Source of the DNA: an uncultured Solirubrobacteraceae bacterium
GTDB taxonomy: Bacteria > Actinomycetota > Thermoleophilia > Solirubrobacterales > Solirubrobacteraceae
NCBI GenBank assembly: GCA_902806205.1
Contig: CADCVR010000106.1
Span: forward strand, 1 to 41,005
DNA length: 41,005 nt
Direction of reading: 5' to 3'
Shown here: positions 23,518-31,127 of the stretch, in pieces
Layout of the letters: every line of letters begins with the position of its first letter
Position numbering within the stretch: the stretch's first letter is position 1
The notes under the pieces: model-generated
Seen by the model: the letters and a program-made list of their open reading frames with translations, nothing else
Databases searched by the model: none
What the model was told of the DNA's origin: nothing
Translations under genes and position numbers: made by a program

Positions 23518-24312
23518 GTGCGCCTGGTCACCTGGAACGTCAACTCGCTGAAGGTGCGCGGACCGCGGGTGCTCGATCTCCTCGCCCGGCACGCGCCCGA
23601 CGTCGTGTGCCTCCAGGAGACCAAGACCGAGGCCGGCGCCTTCCCCGCCGAGGAGCTCGCGCGCTCCGGCTACACCGCCGCACACCACTCGGGTGGGGGC
23701 CGGGCGGGCGTCGCGATCCTCGCCCGCGAAGGGCTCGCGATCTCGGACGTCCAGCGCGGGCTGCCCGGCGAGGCGCGCGCCGACCAGGCACGCTGGATCG
23801 AGGCGACGGTCGGCGGGTTGCGCGTCGCGAGCGTGTATGTGGTCAACGGGCAGGCCGTCGGCTCGGAGCCGTGGGCCGAGAAGCTGCAGTTCCTTCACGC
23901 GATGGGCGAGCGGCTCGCCGCGCTTCGCGCGCAGGAGCTCGTCGTCATGGGGGACTTCAACATCGCGCCGCACGACGCCGACGTCTACGACCCCGCGGCC
24001 TTCGCGGGCTCCACGCACGTGACGCCGGAGGAGCGCGAAGCGCTCGAGGAGATCTGTGCCGCGGGGGGCCTGGTGGACGCGTACCGCACGCTGTACCCGG
24101 TCGGCGGCGAGGATCCCAACCGCACGCACCACACCTGGTGGGACTACCGCCAGGGCCACTTCCACCGCGGCCTCGGGCTGCGCATCGACCTCGCGCTGGT
24201 CGGTGAGCGTCTCGTGAACCGCCTCTTGCGGGCGGGCATCGAGCGCGACTACCGCAAGGGCACGAAGCCCTCCGACCACGCACCGCTCGTCGTCGAGCTC
24301 AGCCAGGGCTAG
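23518..24312 (+). CDS. xthA: Exodeoxyribonuclease III / AP endonuclease
   Basis: The 264-residue EEP-family nuclease starts directly with MRLVTWNVNSLKVR. LQETKTE (metal-binding Glu), GGGRAGVAIL, YVVNGQ, MGDFNIAPHDADVYDP, TWWDYRQGHFHRGLGLRID and KPSDHAPLVVEL are the standard exonuclease III motifs, with Asp/Asn of GDFN and the C-terminal SDH present. It processes abasic sites and 3' ends in base-excision repair. GTG 23518 begins exactly at the conserved N-terminus. Confidence 0.95.
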   Translation: MRLVTWNVNSLKVRGPRVLDLLARHAPDVVCLQETKTEAGAFPAEELARSGYTAAHHSGGGRAGVAILAREGLAISDVQRGLPGEARADQARWIEATVGGLRVASVYVVNGQAVGSEPWAEKLQFLHAMGERLAALRAQELVVMGDFNIAPHDADVYDPAAFAGSTHVTPEEREALEEICAAGGLVDAYRTLYPVGGEDPNRTHHTWWDYRQGHFHRGLGLRIDLALVGERLVNRLLRAGIERDYRKGTKPSDHAPLVVELSQG

Positions 24313-24401
24313 GTGGCCACGCCTCACGGACGTCGGCGACCGAGGCTGCGCAGCATCACGCGTGGCTGATCCCCCGCGACGCACCCGTCCGTCCGGCTGC
24401 C

Positions 24402-24407
24402 TAGGCT
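24402..24407 (+). promoter_or_regulatory. -10-like box TAGGCT for bioB (leaderless spacing)
   Basis: TAGGCT ends eight bases before ATG 24416. No ribosome-binding site is visible. Confidence 0.45.
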
Positions 24408-24415
24408 TCACGCCG

Positions 24416-25612
24416 ATGCCGCCGCTCATCACCCGTGAAGAAGCTCGCCGGCTCGGCGAGATCGAGGACCACGACGAGATCGAGTCGCTCGTCGAGCGCG
24501 CGTGGCGGGCCCGCCAGGAGCAGTTCGGCGATGCGACGGACCTCTGCTCGCTGGTCAACGCGAAGTCGGGCGGATGCGCGCAGGACTGCGGCTTCTGCGC
24601 GCAGTCGCGCTTCGCCGAGGCCGAGACGCCGCTGCACGCGATGATGGAGCCCGAGCAGATCCTCGAACACGCCAAGGCGGCCGAGGCGGCGGGCGCGCAC
24701 CGCTTCTGCATGGTCACCCAGGGCCAGGGGCTCTCCAAACGCGACTTCGAGAAGATCCTCGAAGGAGCCCGCCTGGTCGCTGAGCAGACCAACCTCAAGC
24801 GCTGCGCCTCGGTCGGTCACATGTCGGTCCCACGCGCGAAGGCGCTCAAGGACGCCGGCATCCAGCGCGTCCACCACAACGTCGAGACCGCCGAGAGCTA
24901 CTACCCCGAGGTCTCCTCGACCGTCCGCTACGAGGGCCGGCTGCGCACGATCAAGGCCGTCGAGGAGGCCGGGCTGGAGACCTGCGTCGGCGGCATACTG
25001 AACCTCGGGGAATCGCGTGAGCAGCGCGTCGAGATGGCCTTCGAGCTAGCAGCGATCAACCCGACGTCGGTCCCGATCAACCTGCTCAACCCGCGCCCGG
25101 GCACGAAGTTCGGCGACCGCGACGCGATGGACCCGTGGGAAGCCGTGAAGTGGATCGCGATCTTCCGCCTGATCCTGCCCGAGGCGCTCTTCCGCCTCTG
25201 CGGCGGCCGGGTGGAGAACATCGCCGAACTGCAGGCGCTGGCGGTCAAGGCGGGACTCAACGGCGTGATGATGGGCAACTTCCTCACGACGCTCGGCGCC
25301 ACCCCCGACGAGGACCGCAAGCTGTTCACCGACCTCGGCTTGAACATCGCCCGCCAGGCCGACAACGGCGCCAACCCGCGGCCGGACAACCGATCGGGCT
25401 GGCTCGATGGGAAGACGCCCACCGCCGTCGAGGAGTTCCTCGACACGAAGGAGGACGCGGTCGCGGCAGGCATCGAAGTCACGCTGTGGGATCCGGCCGA
25501 GCAGTTGCGCTTCGCGAAGAAGGGCGCCATCCCTCCCCGCCCCGACGGCGCGCCGAACCGCTGGCCGGACGGGCAGGAGCTCGCCGCCCCCGGCCTGCCG
25601 CACGGCGTCTGA
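24416..25612 (+). CDS. bioB: Biotin synthase with C-terminal extension
   Basis: A radical-SAM enzyme inserting sulfur into dethiobiotin. The CxxxCxxC iron-sulfur motif is Cys54, Cys58 and Cys61 (GGCAQDCGFCAQS). HHNVETAESYYP, GGILNLGE, PINLLNPRPGT and LCGGRVEN (with the Arg that binds the auxiliary cluster) are all typical of BioB. ATG 24416 opens MPPLITREEA; the longer upstream frame is rejected. At 398 residues it exceeds the usual 320-350 because of a ~70-residue extension (WLDGKTPTAVEEFLDTKED onward) of unknown role. It is followed 12 bases later by bioF. Confidence 0.95.
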   Translation: MPPLITREEARRLGEIEDHDEIESLVERAWRARQEQFGDATDLCSLVNAKSGGCAQDCGFCAQSRFAEAETPLHAMMEPEQILEHAKAAEAAGAHRFCMVTQGQGLSKRDFEKILEGARLVAEQTNLKRCASVGHMSVPRAKALKDAGIQRVHHNVETAESYYPEVSSTVRYEGRLRTIKAVEEAGLETCVGGILNLGESREQRVEMAFELAAINPTSVPINLLNPRPGTKFGDRDAMDPWEAVKWIAIFRLILPEALFRLCGGRVENIAELQALAVKAGLNGVMMGNFLTTLGATPDEDRKLFTDLGLNIARQADNGANPRPDNRSGWLDGKTPTAVEEFLDTKEDAVAAGIEVTLWDPAEQLRFAKKGAIPPRPDGAPNRWPDGQELAAPGLPHGV

Positions 25613-25624
25613 AAGGAGCGCGGC

Positions 25625-26839
25625 GTGTCGGCCGAGATCGAGCAGCGACTGGCCGAGCTGGAGGCCGCCGGGCTGCGGCGGCGCACGCGGCTCGTCGGCG
25701 GTCCGCAGGGACCGCGCGTGGTGCTCGACGGCCGGCCCGTCCTGCTGCTCTGCTCGAACAACTACCTCGGACTGGCCGGTCACCCCCGGGTGCGCGAGGC
25801 GGCGGCCGACGCCGCGATGCGCTGGGGCGCGGGCACCGGCGGCTCACGGCTGGTCAGCGGAAACATGACGATCCACCAGCGCCTCGAAGAGCGCCTCGCC
25901 GCGTTCAAGGGCTCGGAGCGGGCGCTGCTGTTCGGCTCGGGCTACCTCGCGAATCTCGGAGTGATCGGCGCACTCGGCGAGGCCGGGACGCTCGTCTGCT
26001 CCGACGAGCTCAACCACGCCTCGATCGTCGACGGCTGCCGGCTGGCCCGCGGGCGCACCGCGGTCTACGCCCACGGCGACGTCGAGCACCTGCGCCGGCT
26101 GCTCGACCAGGCCCCAGAGCCCCACGCCGTGGTGGTCACCGACTCCGTCTTCTCGATGGACGGAGACGTCGCACCGCTCGAGGAGCTGGCGGCACTGACG
26201 CGCTCCCGCGGGGCCCGGCTCGTCGTCGACGAGGCGCACGCGACGGGCTGCGTCGGGCCCGGCGGCCGGGGCGCGGTGGCCGAGGCGGGGCTCGACGGCG
26301 AGGAGCACGTCGTCGTGGTCGGCACGCTCGGAAAGGCGCTCGGCGCCTACGGCGCCTTCGCCGCCTGCTCGGCAGCGGTGCGCGAGCTGCTCGTCAACAC
26401 CGCCCGCCCGTTCATCTTCTCCACCGCGCCGCCGCCGTCCGCACTCGCTGGAGCCCAGGCGGCGCTCGAGCTGCTCGAGGAGCAGCCCGAGCGCGTCGAC
26501 CGGCTGCGGGACAACGCGCGGACGCTACGCGACGAGCTCGCGCGCGAGGGCTTCGACGTCGAGGGTTCCACGACGCAGATCGTGCCGCTCGTGATCGGCG
26601 AGGCGGCCCAGGCGATGGCCATCTGCGAGGCGGCGCTGGAGCGCGGCGTCTTCGCGCAGGCGATCCGGCCACCGACGGTCCCCGCCGGAACATCCCGGCT
26701 ACGGCTGACGGTGATGGCCTCGCACACCGCAGAGGACCTGCGCGAGGCGGCGCGAACGCTCGGGCGCGCCGCGCAGGAGGCGGGCCTACGCCCGGGCGAA
26801 GGGATACCGGTCGTGGCAGCCGCCCCCTCCTACTACTGA
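25625..26839 (+). CDS. bioF: 8-amino-7-oxononanoate synthase
   Basis: A PLP-dependent alpha-oxoamine synthase of 404 residues: [57 protein letters not shown] (202-208) and the PLP lysine Lys237 in GTLGKALG. It condenses L-alanine with a pimeloyl thioester, the first committed step of biotin ring assembly. GTG 25625 has AAAGGAG at 25613-25619. The stop is followed within about 15 bases by the end of the IS110-family element, which separates it from bioD. Confidence 0.95.
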   Translation: MSAEIEQRLAELEAAGLRRRTRLVGGPQGPRVVLDGRPVLLLCSNNYLGLAGHPRVREAAADAAMRWGAGTGGSRLVSGNMTIHQRLEERLAAFKGSERALLFGSGYLANLGVIGALGEAGTLVCSDELNHASIVDGCRLARGRTAVYAHGDVEHLRRLLDQAPEPHAVVVTDSVFSMDGDVAPLEELAALTRSRGARLVVDEAHATGCVGPGGRGAVAEAGLDGEEHVVVVGTLGKALGAYGAFAACSAAVRELLVNTARPFIFSTAPPPSALAGAQAALELLEEQPERVDRLRDNARTLRDELAREGFDVEGSTTQIVPLVIGEAAQAMAICEAALERGVFAQAIRPPTVPAGTSRLRLTVMASHTAEDLREAARTLGRAAQEAGLRPGEGIPVVAAAPSYY

Positions 26840-27146
26840 TATGGGCGGCGGTTTGTCAAGTGGGCGTAGGTGATCGTGTCCGCGGGGCGGGCTGGTGGAG
26901 CGGTTGGTCGGTGCGGCGGGGCGCCGGGCTCGGTGTCGGCGTTGCCAGTCTGATGATGCGGGGATTGGTGACCCCAGGGCCCGGGTTTCGTGCTGCCGGC
27001 GAGCGCTGTCTAGGAACGAGCGTGGCGCGTTCTCCCCTTCGCTGAGCGGGAGTCGGCGCTGCTCATAGAAGAGTCGCGCGTGCCGGCCGCCTGTGGCCCC
27101 GGCGCCCCGGCCCACCGACCGGGACTTCGTTGTCAGCCGTGGCGGG
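26840..27146 (-). other. 3' non-coding end of the IS110 element; candidate bridge-RNA region
   Basis: No credible gene is present in these 307 bases. On the minus strand there are short stems (CTCCC/GGGAG around 27032-27052, GGGG/CCCC around 26960-26976) and the outward TTGACA at 26859-26854. IS1111-type members of the family keep their bridge RNA in a long 3' non-coding end; the length here fits, but I could not trace a complete guide fold. Confidence 0.35.
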
Positions 27147-28232
27147 TCAGTCGGCGGTCACCGCGGCCCACAGGAAGCAGGACAGCTCGCGCGCGCAGGC
27201 GACCACCGCGACGTTGGCGGGCTTGCCGCGGGCGCGCATCCGCTGGTGGACGCGGTAGAGGCGCTGCTGGGCACGGTTGGAGATGGCCAGGACGTGGGCG
27301 GGCTGGTCTTCTTGGCGGTTGCGAAGCGTCGCGCCGACTCGTGGCTCGCGGCTGTAGTGCCAGGCCGATTCGACGAGCAGGCGCCTGGCAAAGATGGAGC
27401 CGGTCTTGGTGATCTGGCCTTGCCGGGAGGACTCTCCGGACTGCGAAAGCGACGGCGTCAGGCCCAGCCAGGCGGCCAGCTGCGGCGCGCGCTCGAAGCG
27501 CTTCCAGTCGGCGCCGAGCTCGAGATGCAACGCCAACGCGGTCAGCGTGTCGATGCCGCGGAACGCGCGCAGCCGGGCGACCTGCGGCCACCAGCGCTCA
27601 TCGAGCGCGAGCTCGCTCAGGCGCAGCGCGATCGCTGCCTTGCGCGCGGTCAGCCCGTCGACCTGGGCGACAAGATCGGCGAAGGCCATCTCGGTCGCCG
27701 GCTCTGAGAACTGCTGACGTGACAGCCAGGTGCGGTGTACGCGGTTCCATGTGGTGGCGCCGTCGTAGACGCGCCCGTGGCGCAGCAGTAGCTTTGAGAC
27801 GCGATGGCGGGCGTTCATCAGATCGCGCCGGCAGGCGTCGTGGCCGCGCATCAGATCACGGGCGGCCTCGACCTCCGGGGGCGGGACGACGACCGCCGTC
27901 AACCCGCCCGCCAGCAACAACCGCGCGAGCAGCTCGGCGTACTTCTTGTCGGTCTTGACGCGATCAGATGGTCCGCGTGGCGTCTTGCCCGGCGCGATCA
28001 CCTGCACCGCCAGGCCCTCCGCCGCGGCGGCGCGGTAGAGCCCGTAGCCGGTCGGACCCGCCTCGTAACAGGCGCGGACCGGGGCCTCGAGCTTGGCCAG
28101 CCACGCGACCGGCTCATCGACCCCGGGCCCGAACCGCGCGCGCGTCAGCTCACCGGTCAGCGTGCTGATCGCCGCCGCGTGCGTCGAACGAGCATGGACA
28201 TCAAGACCCACCCACGTCATTGTCTGGCTCAT
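27147..28232 (-). CDS. IS110-family transposase (DEDD RuvC-like), fourth acidic residue replaced by Tyr
   Basis: The 361-residue protein has the N-terminal RuvC-like domain (WVGLDVHARSTHAA with Asp11, CYEAGPTGYGL with Glu57, RVKTDKKYAELLARL with Asp95), a helical middle, and the C-terminal Tnp20 domain (LRAFRGIDTLTALAL, LAAWLGLTPSLSQSG, ITKTGSIFARRLLVESAWHY) with the expected Ser (Ser265) before Gly. The family motif is normally KTDRRDA; here it is KTDKKYA, so the fourth DEDD residue is Tyr98 (TAC instead of GAC). That may disable this copy. AGGAGG lies seven bases before ATG 28232 inside a possible RNA structure. Confidence 0.92.
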   Translation of the reverse strand: MSQTMTWVGLDVHARSTHAAAISTLTGELTRARFGPGVDEPVAWLAKLEAPVRACYEAGPTGYGLYRAAAAEGLAVQVIAPGKTPRGPSDRVKTDKKYAELLARLLLAGGLTAVVVPPPEVEAARDLMRGHDACRRDLMNARHRVSKLLLRHGRVYDGATTWNRVHRTWLSRQQFSEPATEMAFADLVAQVDGLTARKAAIALRLSELALDERWWPQVARLRAFRGIDTLTALALHLELGADWKRFERAPQLAAWLGLTPSLSQSGESSRQGQITKTGSIFARRLLVESAWHYSREPRVGATLRNRQEDQPAHVLAISNRAQQRLYRVHQRMRARGKPANVAVVACARELSCFLWAAVTAD

Positions 28233-28310
28233 GGCCGGACCTCCTCATTCTTCTGGAGTCAGCCGGAGCCGTTCTCCGGCCAGACAAGCCCCCGCGAGGA
28301 GCGTCCGGCC
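28220..28310 (-). promoter_or_regulatory. Interleaved inverted repeats over the transposase start
   Basis: Reading the minus strand, GGCCGGAC (28310-28303) pairs with GTCCGGCC (28240-28233), which includes the last base of the Shine-Dalgarno sequence. TTGTCTGGC (28287-28279) pairs with GCCAGACAA (28228-28220), just inside the coding region. The two stems interleave, so together they would form a pseudoknot enclosing AGGAGG and the ATG. A third hairpin GCCGGAG/CTCCGGC (28280-28262) lies between. This may repress transposase translation or be part of a guide RNA fold. Confidence 0.5.
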
Positions 28311-28352
28311 ACCAGCCCCGGCAGTCAACCCGAAGCCCGAGCGACCGCTACA

Positions 28353-28358
28353 TAGGGT
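28353..28358 (+). promoter_or_regulatory. -10-like box TAGGGT for bioD (leaderless spacing)
   Basis: TAGGGT ends eight bases before GTG 28367, giving bioD its own promoter despite the insertion upstream. Confidence 0.45.
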
Positions 28359-28366
28359 CTAGTCTC

Positions 28367-29059
28367 GTGCGCGGCGTCTTGGTCACCGCGACCGACACGG
28401 GAGTCGGCAAGACGGTGCTGGGCGCCGCGATCTGTGCGGTCCTTCGTGCCCGCGGGGAGCACGTCGCCGCCTACAAACCGGTCGTCACCGGGGTCGCCGA
28501 GCCCGAGCCGGGCATCCCCCCCGACCACGTGCTGCTCGCTGCGTGCACGGGCCAGCGTCCCGAGGAGGTCAGCCCGCACACGTTCGGCCCGGCCGTCTCA
28601 CCCCATCTCGCGGCCGCCGGCGCGCCGCTGGAGCCCGCGAGGCTGGAGGCCGCGGCGCGCGCCGCGGCTCCCGGGGACGGCGTGCTCGTCGCCGAGGGAG
28701 TCGGCGGGCTGCTCGTCCCGTTCGACGAGCGGGGCTACGACGTGCGCGCGCTCGCCCGCGCGCTCGGGCTGCCGGTCGTGATCGCCGCGCGTCCCGGCCT
28801 GGGCACGATCAATCACGCGCTGCTGACGATCGAGGCGGCGTGTTCGGCGGGCCTCGACGTGCGGGGAGTGGTGCTCACACCGTGGCCCGCCGTACCCTCC
28901 GCGATGGAGCGCTCGAATGCGGTGACGATCGCGTCGCTCGGCGACGTCACGGTCAGCCACCTCCCGCGCGCGGCGGCGCTGACGCCCGCCGCACTGGCGC
29001 GGGCGGGAGCAGAGCTGCCCGTCGACCGCTGGATCGGTGCGGCGACAGCACCGGACTGA
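28367..29059 (+). CDS. bioD: Dethiobiotin synthetase
   Basis: The 230-residue P-loop protein begins RGVLVTATDTGVGKT, with the ATP-binding loop at 8-16. It continues with YKPVVTGV (substrate Lys), PHTFGPAVSPHLAA, LVAEGVGGLLVPF and VVIAARPGLGTINHALLTIE, the diagnostic BioD series. It closes the ureido ring of biotin from 7,8-diaminopelargonate, CO2 and ATP. GTG 28367 is chosen; the upstream frame runs into the IS element and is not protein-like. bioF lies 1.5 kb upstream across the insertion. Confidence 0.95.
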   Translation: MRGVLVTATDTGVGKTVLGAAICAVLRARGEHVAAYKPVVTGVAEPEPGIPPDHVLLAACTGQRPEEVSPHTFGPAVSPHLAAAGAPLEPARLEAAARAAAPGDGVLVAEGVGGLLVPFDERGYDVRALARALGLPVVIAARPGLGTINHALLTIEAACSAGLDVRGVVLTPWPAVPSAMERSNAVTIASLGDVTVSHLPRAAALTPAALARAGAELPVDRWIGAATAPD

Positions 29060-29195
29060 CCTCCACGACCAGCCGACGACGCGAGCGGCCATCCGGGTGG
29101 GGGCCGTCACTTCAATGGCAGCTTTCCACTACGGTCGCACCTTCGGTTCGAGGCTCTGCAGGTGACGCGCAGGACACACCATCCAAGGGAGACCC

Positions 29196-31127
29196 ATGGT
29201 CCCGCAGTTCCACCGCGCAGGGCGAGCGCGCAGCTTTGCCCTCGCCGTCATCGTGACAACCGGCATGGCTGCCTGGGTTGCACCGACTGCATCCGCCGCC
29301 GCGGTCAACTCGAACGGGTTCCTGGCGGCCGGCGGTGAGACGAACAACCTCACGGTGACCCAGGGCTTGTCCGGTTCCACCACGACGGTGACCTACAGCG
29401 ACGCCGGCAACCAGATCGACGCAAGTGGCGTGTTGTGTGTCCAGAACGGAACCGGCCCGGGGAACTCGGTCACCTGCTCGGTCCCGAGCGGGTTCGGCTC
29501 CATCGTCATCACCCTGCTGGACAACGACGACCAGACGACGTTCGTGAACCTGACGGACATCGTCGTCAACCAGAGAGGCGGGACCGGCGACGACGTGCTC
29601 CGGGGAACGCAACTGTCCGTCACCGCATCCGGGGGCGAAGGCAACGACGTCCTGTTCGCGGCGACGCGGTCCGACTCGACCCTCGCCCAGGACAGTCTGT
29701 CCGGCGGCCCCGGCGATGACGTCTTGAACAGTTCGACATCGAGGGAAGGGTCCGCCCTCATGGACGGAGGCACCGGCGCAGACCGGATGCTGGGCGGCCC
29801 GGGCGAGGACTTCGTCGTCTACTTCGATCGAGCCCGGGATCTGACGATCACCCTCGACGACCAGGCCAACGACGGCGAGACGGGCGAAGGCGACAACCTC
29901 CTGGGCTCGATCGACCTGATCTTCGGGGGCCTTGCCAACGACTCGATCACCGGCCGGGAAGGCAACGAGACCCTCATCGGCGACGAGGGCAACGACTTGC
30001 TCGACGGCGGCGCCGGTGAGGACACGCTCGACGGGGGTGGCGGAGCCGACGTCTACCGCGGCGGGGACGGGATCGACTCCGCCGACGTGATCGGGACGAC
30101 GCAGGGAAGATCCTTCGCGCTCGATCTGAGCGTGACCCTCGACGACATCGCCAACGACGGCGCGGCCGGCGAGGGTGACAACGTCGGCTCCGACGTCGAA
30201 GACGTCGCCACGGATGCCGCGAACGACACGCTCGTCGGCACCGCGGGGTTCAACGTCCTGAACGGAAGGGGCGGCAACGACACCGTCGACGGGGGCGCGG
30301 GGAACGACGTGCTCCGGGGAGGGCCCGGAAACGACACCATTCTCGCCCGTGACGGCTTCGCCGACCGCGTGGACTGCGGCTTGGACACCGACACGGCGAT
30401 CGTCGACACCCTCGACGTGCTCGGAGGAAACTGCGAGAGGGTGGACCGCGCCGACGTGGGCAACGCCAACAACGCCGGCAACCCCGGTAACCCCGGCCCC
30501 GTCACCGCGACCGACGACGCCCCGCCGAAGGTGACGCTCACCGCTCCGGCACCGGACGCCACCATCGCCGCCAACACGCCGACGACGCTCTCGGCGACGG
30601 CGAGCGACGACCTCCAGGTCAGGCAGGTCCTGTTCATGGTCGGCGAACGGGTCGTCTGCACCGCGACCGCCGCCCCCTACACGTGCCGTTATCAGCCGCG
30701 CGGTGAAGACGTGGGCCGCAACACGCTCCTGGCCGTCGCCGTGGACGGCAAGGGCCAGACCAGCTTCGCGACGCGCTCGGTGACGGTCCCGCGGTTCACC
30801 GCGACGAAGCTGTCGGCCGCGACGACGCCTCGAACCGACGCGAGCGCGCCCTACCGCTTCACCACCACCGGGAAGCTCACGCTCCCGGCGTCGGTCACGT
30901 CGTCGCTGGGCTGCAGGGGCGTCGTCGCGGTCCAGATCAAGGCAGGGAGCAAGACGATCTCCACCCGCAGGATCAACCTGAGCAAGGGTTGCACCTACCG
31001 CTCCCAGGTCACGTTCCGGCTGCCGCGGCGCCTGAACCCGCGGTCGCTGCGCATCCAGGCGACGTTCGCCGGCAACACGGTGGTCGCCCGCAAACAGTCA
31101 CCGCGGACCTCGGTGCGGCTGCGCTAG
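29196..31127 (+). CDS. Secreted RTX-like protein 3 with Ig-like domain
   Basis: A 643-residue product with a signal peptide of about 34 residues (ending PTASAAA), an N-terminal strand region, and RTX-type repeats at ~125-405 (GGTGDDVL, GGPGDDVL, REGNETLIGDEGNDLLDGG, GRGGNDTVDGG). Two modules of the form D.xANDGxxGEGDNV are interspersed. An Asn/Gly/Pro linker is followed by an Ig-like domain at ~445-530 (PPKVTLTAPAPDATI, VDGKGQTSFATRSV) and a basic C-terminal domain with two cysteines. AAGGGAG lies nine bases before ATG 29196. Its stop overlaps the convergent reductase stop by four bases. Probably an extracellular adhesin-like or matrix protein. Confidence 0.87.
   Translation: MVPQFHRAGRARSFALAVIVTTGMAAWVAPTASAAAVNSNGFLAAGGETNNLTVTQGLSGSTTTVTYSDAGNQIDASGVLCVQNGTGPGNSVTCSVPSGFGSIVITLLDNDDQTTFVNLTDIVVNQRGGTGDDVLRGTQLSVTASGGEGNDVLFAATRSDSTLAQDSLSGGPGDDVLNSSTSREGSALMDGGTGADRMLGGPGEDFVVYFDRARDLTITLDDQANDGETGEGDNLLGSIDLIFGGLANDSITGREGNETLIGDEGNDLLDGGAGEDTLDGGGGADVYRGGDGIDSADVIGTTQGRSFALDLSVTLDDIANDGAAGEGDNVGSDVEDVATDAANDTLVGTAGFNVLNGRGGNDTVDGGAGNDVLRGGPGNDTILARDGFADRVDCGLDTDTAIVDTLDVLGGNCERVDRADVGNANNAGNPGNPGPVTATDDAPPKVTLTAPAPDATIAANTPTTLSATASDDLQVRQVLFMVGERVVCTATAAPYTCRYQPRGEDVGRNTLLAVAVDGKGQTSFATRSVTVPRFTATKLSAATTPRTDASAPYRFTTTGKLTLPASVTSSLGCRGVVAVQIKAGSKTISTRRINLSKGCTYRSQVTFRLPRRLNPRSLRIQATFAGNTVVARKQSPRTSVRLR

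Larger units (their letters stand above)
26840..28345 (-). mobile_element. IS110-family insertion element (approximate limits)
   Basis: The element carries one transposase gene (27147-28232) plus ~300 bases on its 3' side and ~110 on its 5' side. Exact ends cannot be fixed: IS110-type elements often lack obvious terminal repeats and duplications. The 3' end must lie after the bioF stop (26839), and the 5' end before the bioD -10 box (28353). On the minus strand TTGACA (26859-26854) points outward just inside the 3' end. Members of this family form a -35/-10 promoter when circularised, so this could be its -35. The non-coding ends are where a bridge RNA would be encoded. Confidence 0.6.

Noticed and set aside
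26831-26859. Active promoter reading antisense into bioF from the outward TTGACA
   Set aside because: No TANNNT -10 lies 16-18 bases further on (GTAGTA is present instead), so it is more likely a half promoter that works only in a circular form.
26786-27115. 109-residue minus-strand frame across the bioF end and IS end
   Set aside because: Composition is Arg/Pro/His-rich with no fold-like pattern, and it crosses the presumed element border. Better explained as the non-coding IS end.
30349-30534. 61-residue Thr-rich frame inside RTX protein 3
   Set aside because: A frame shadow of the Asp/Asn repeats; it lies wholly inside a clear gene.
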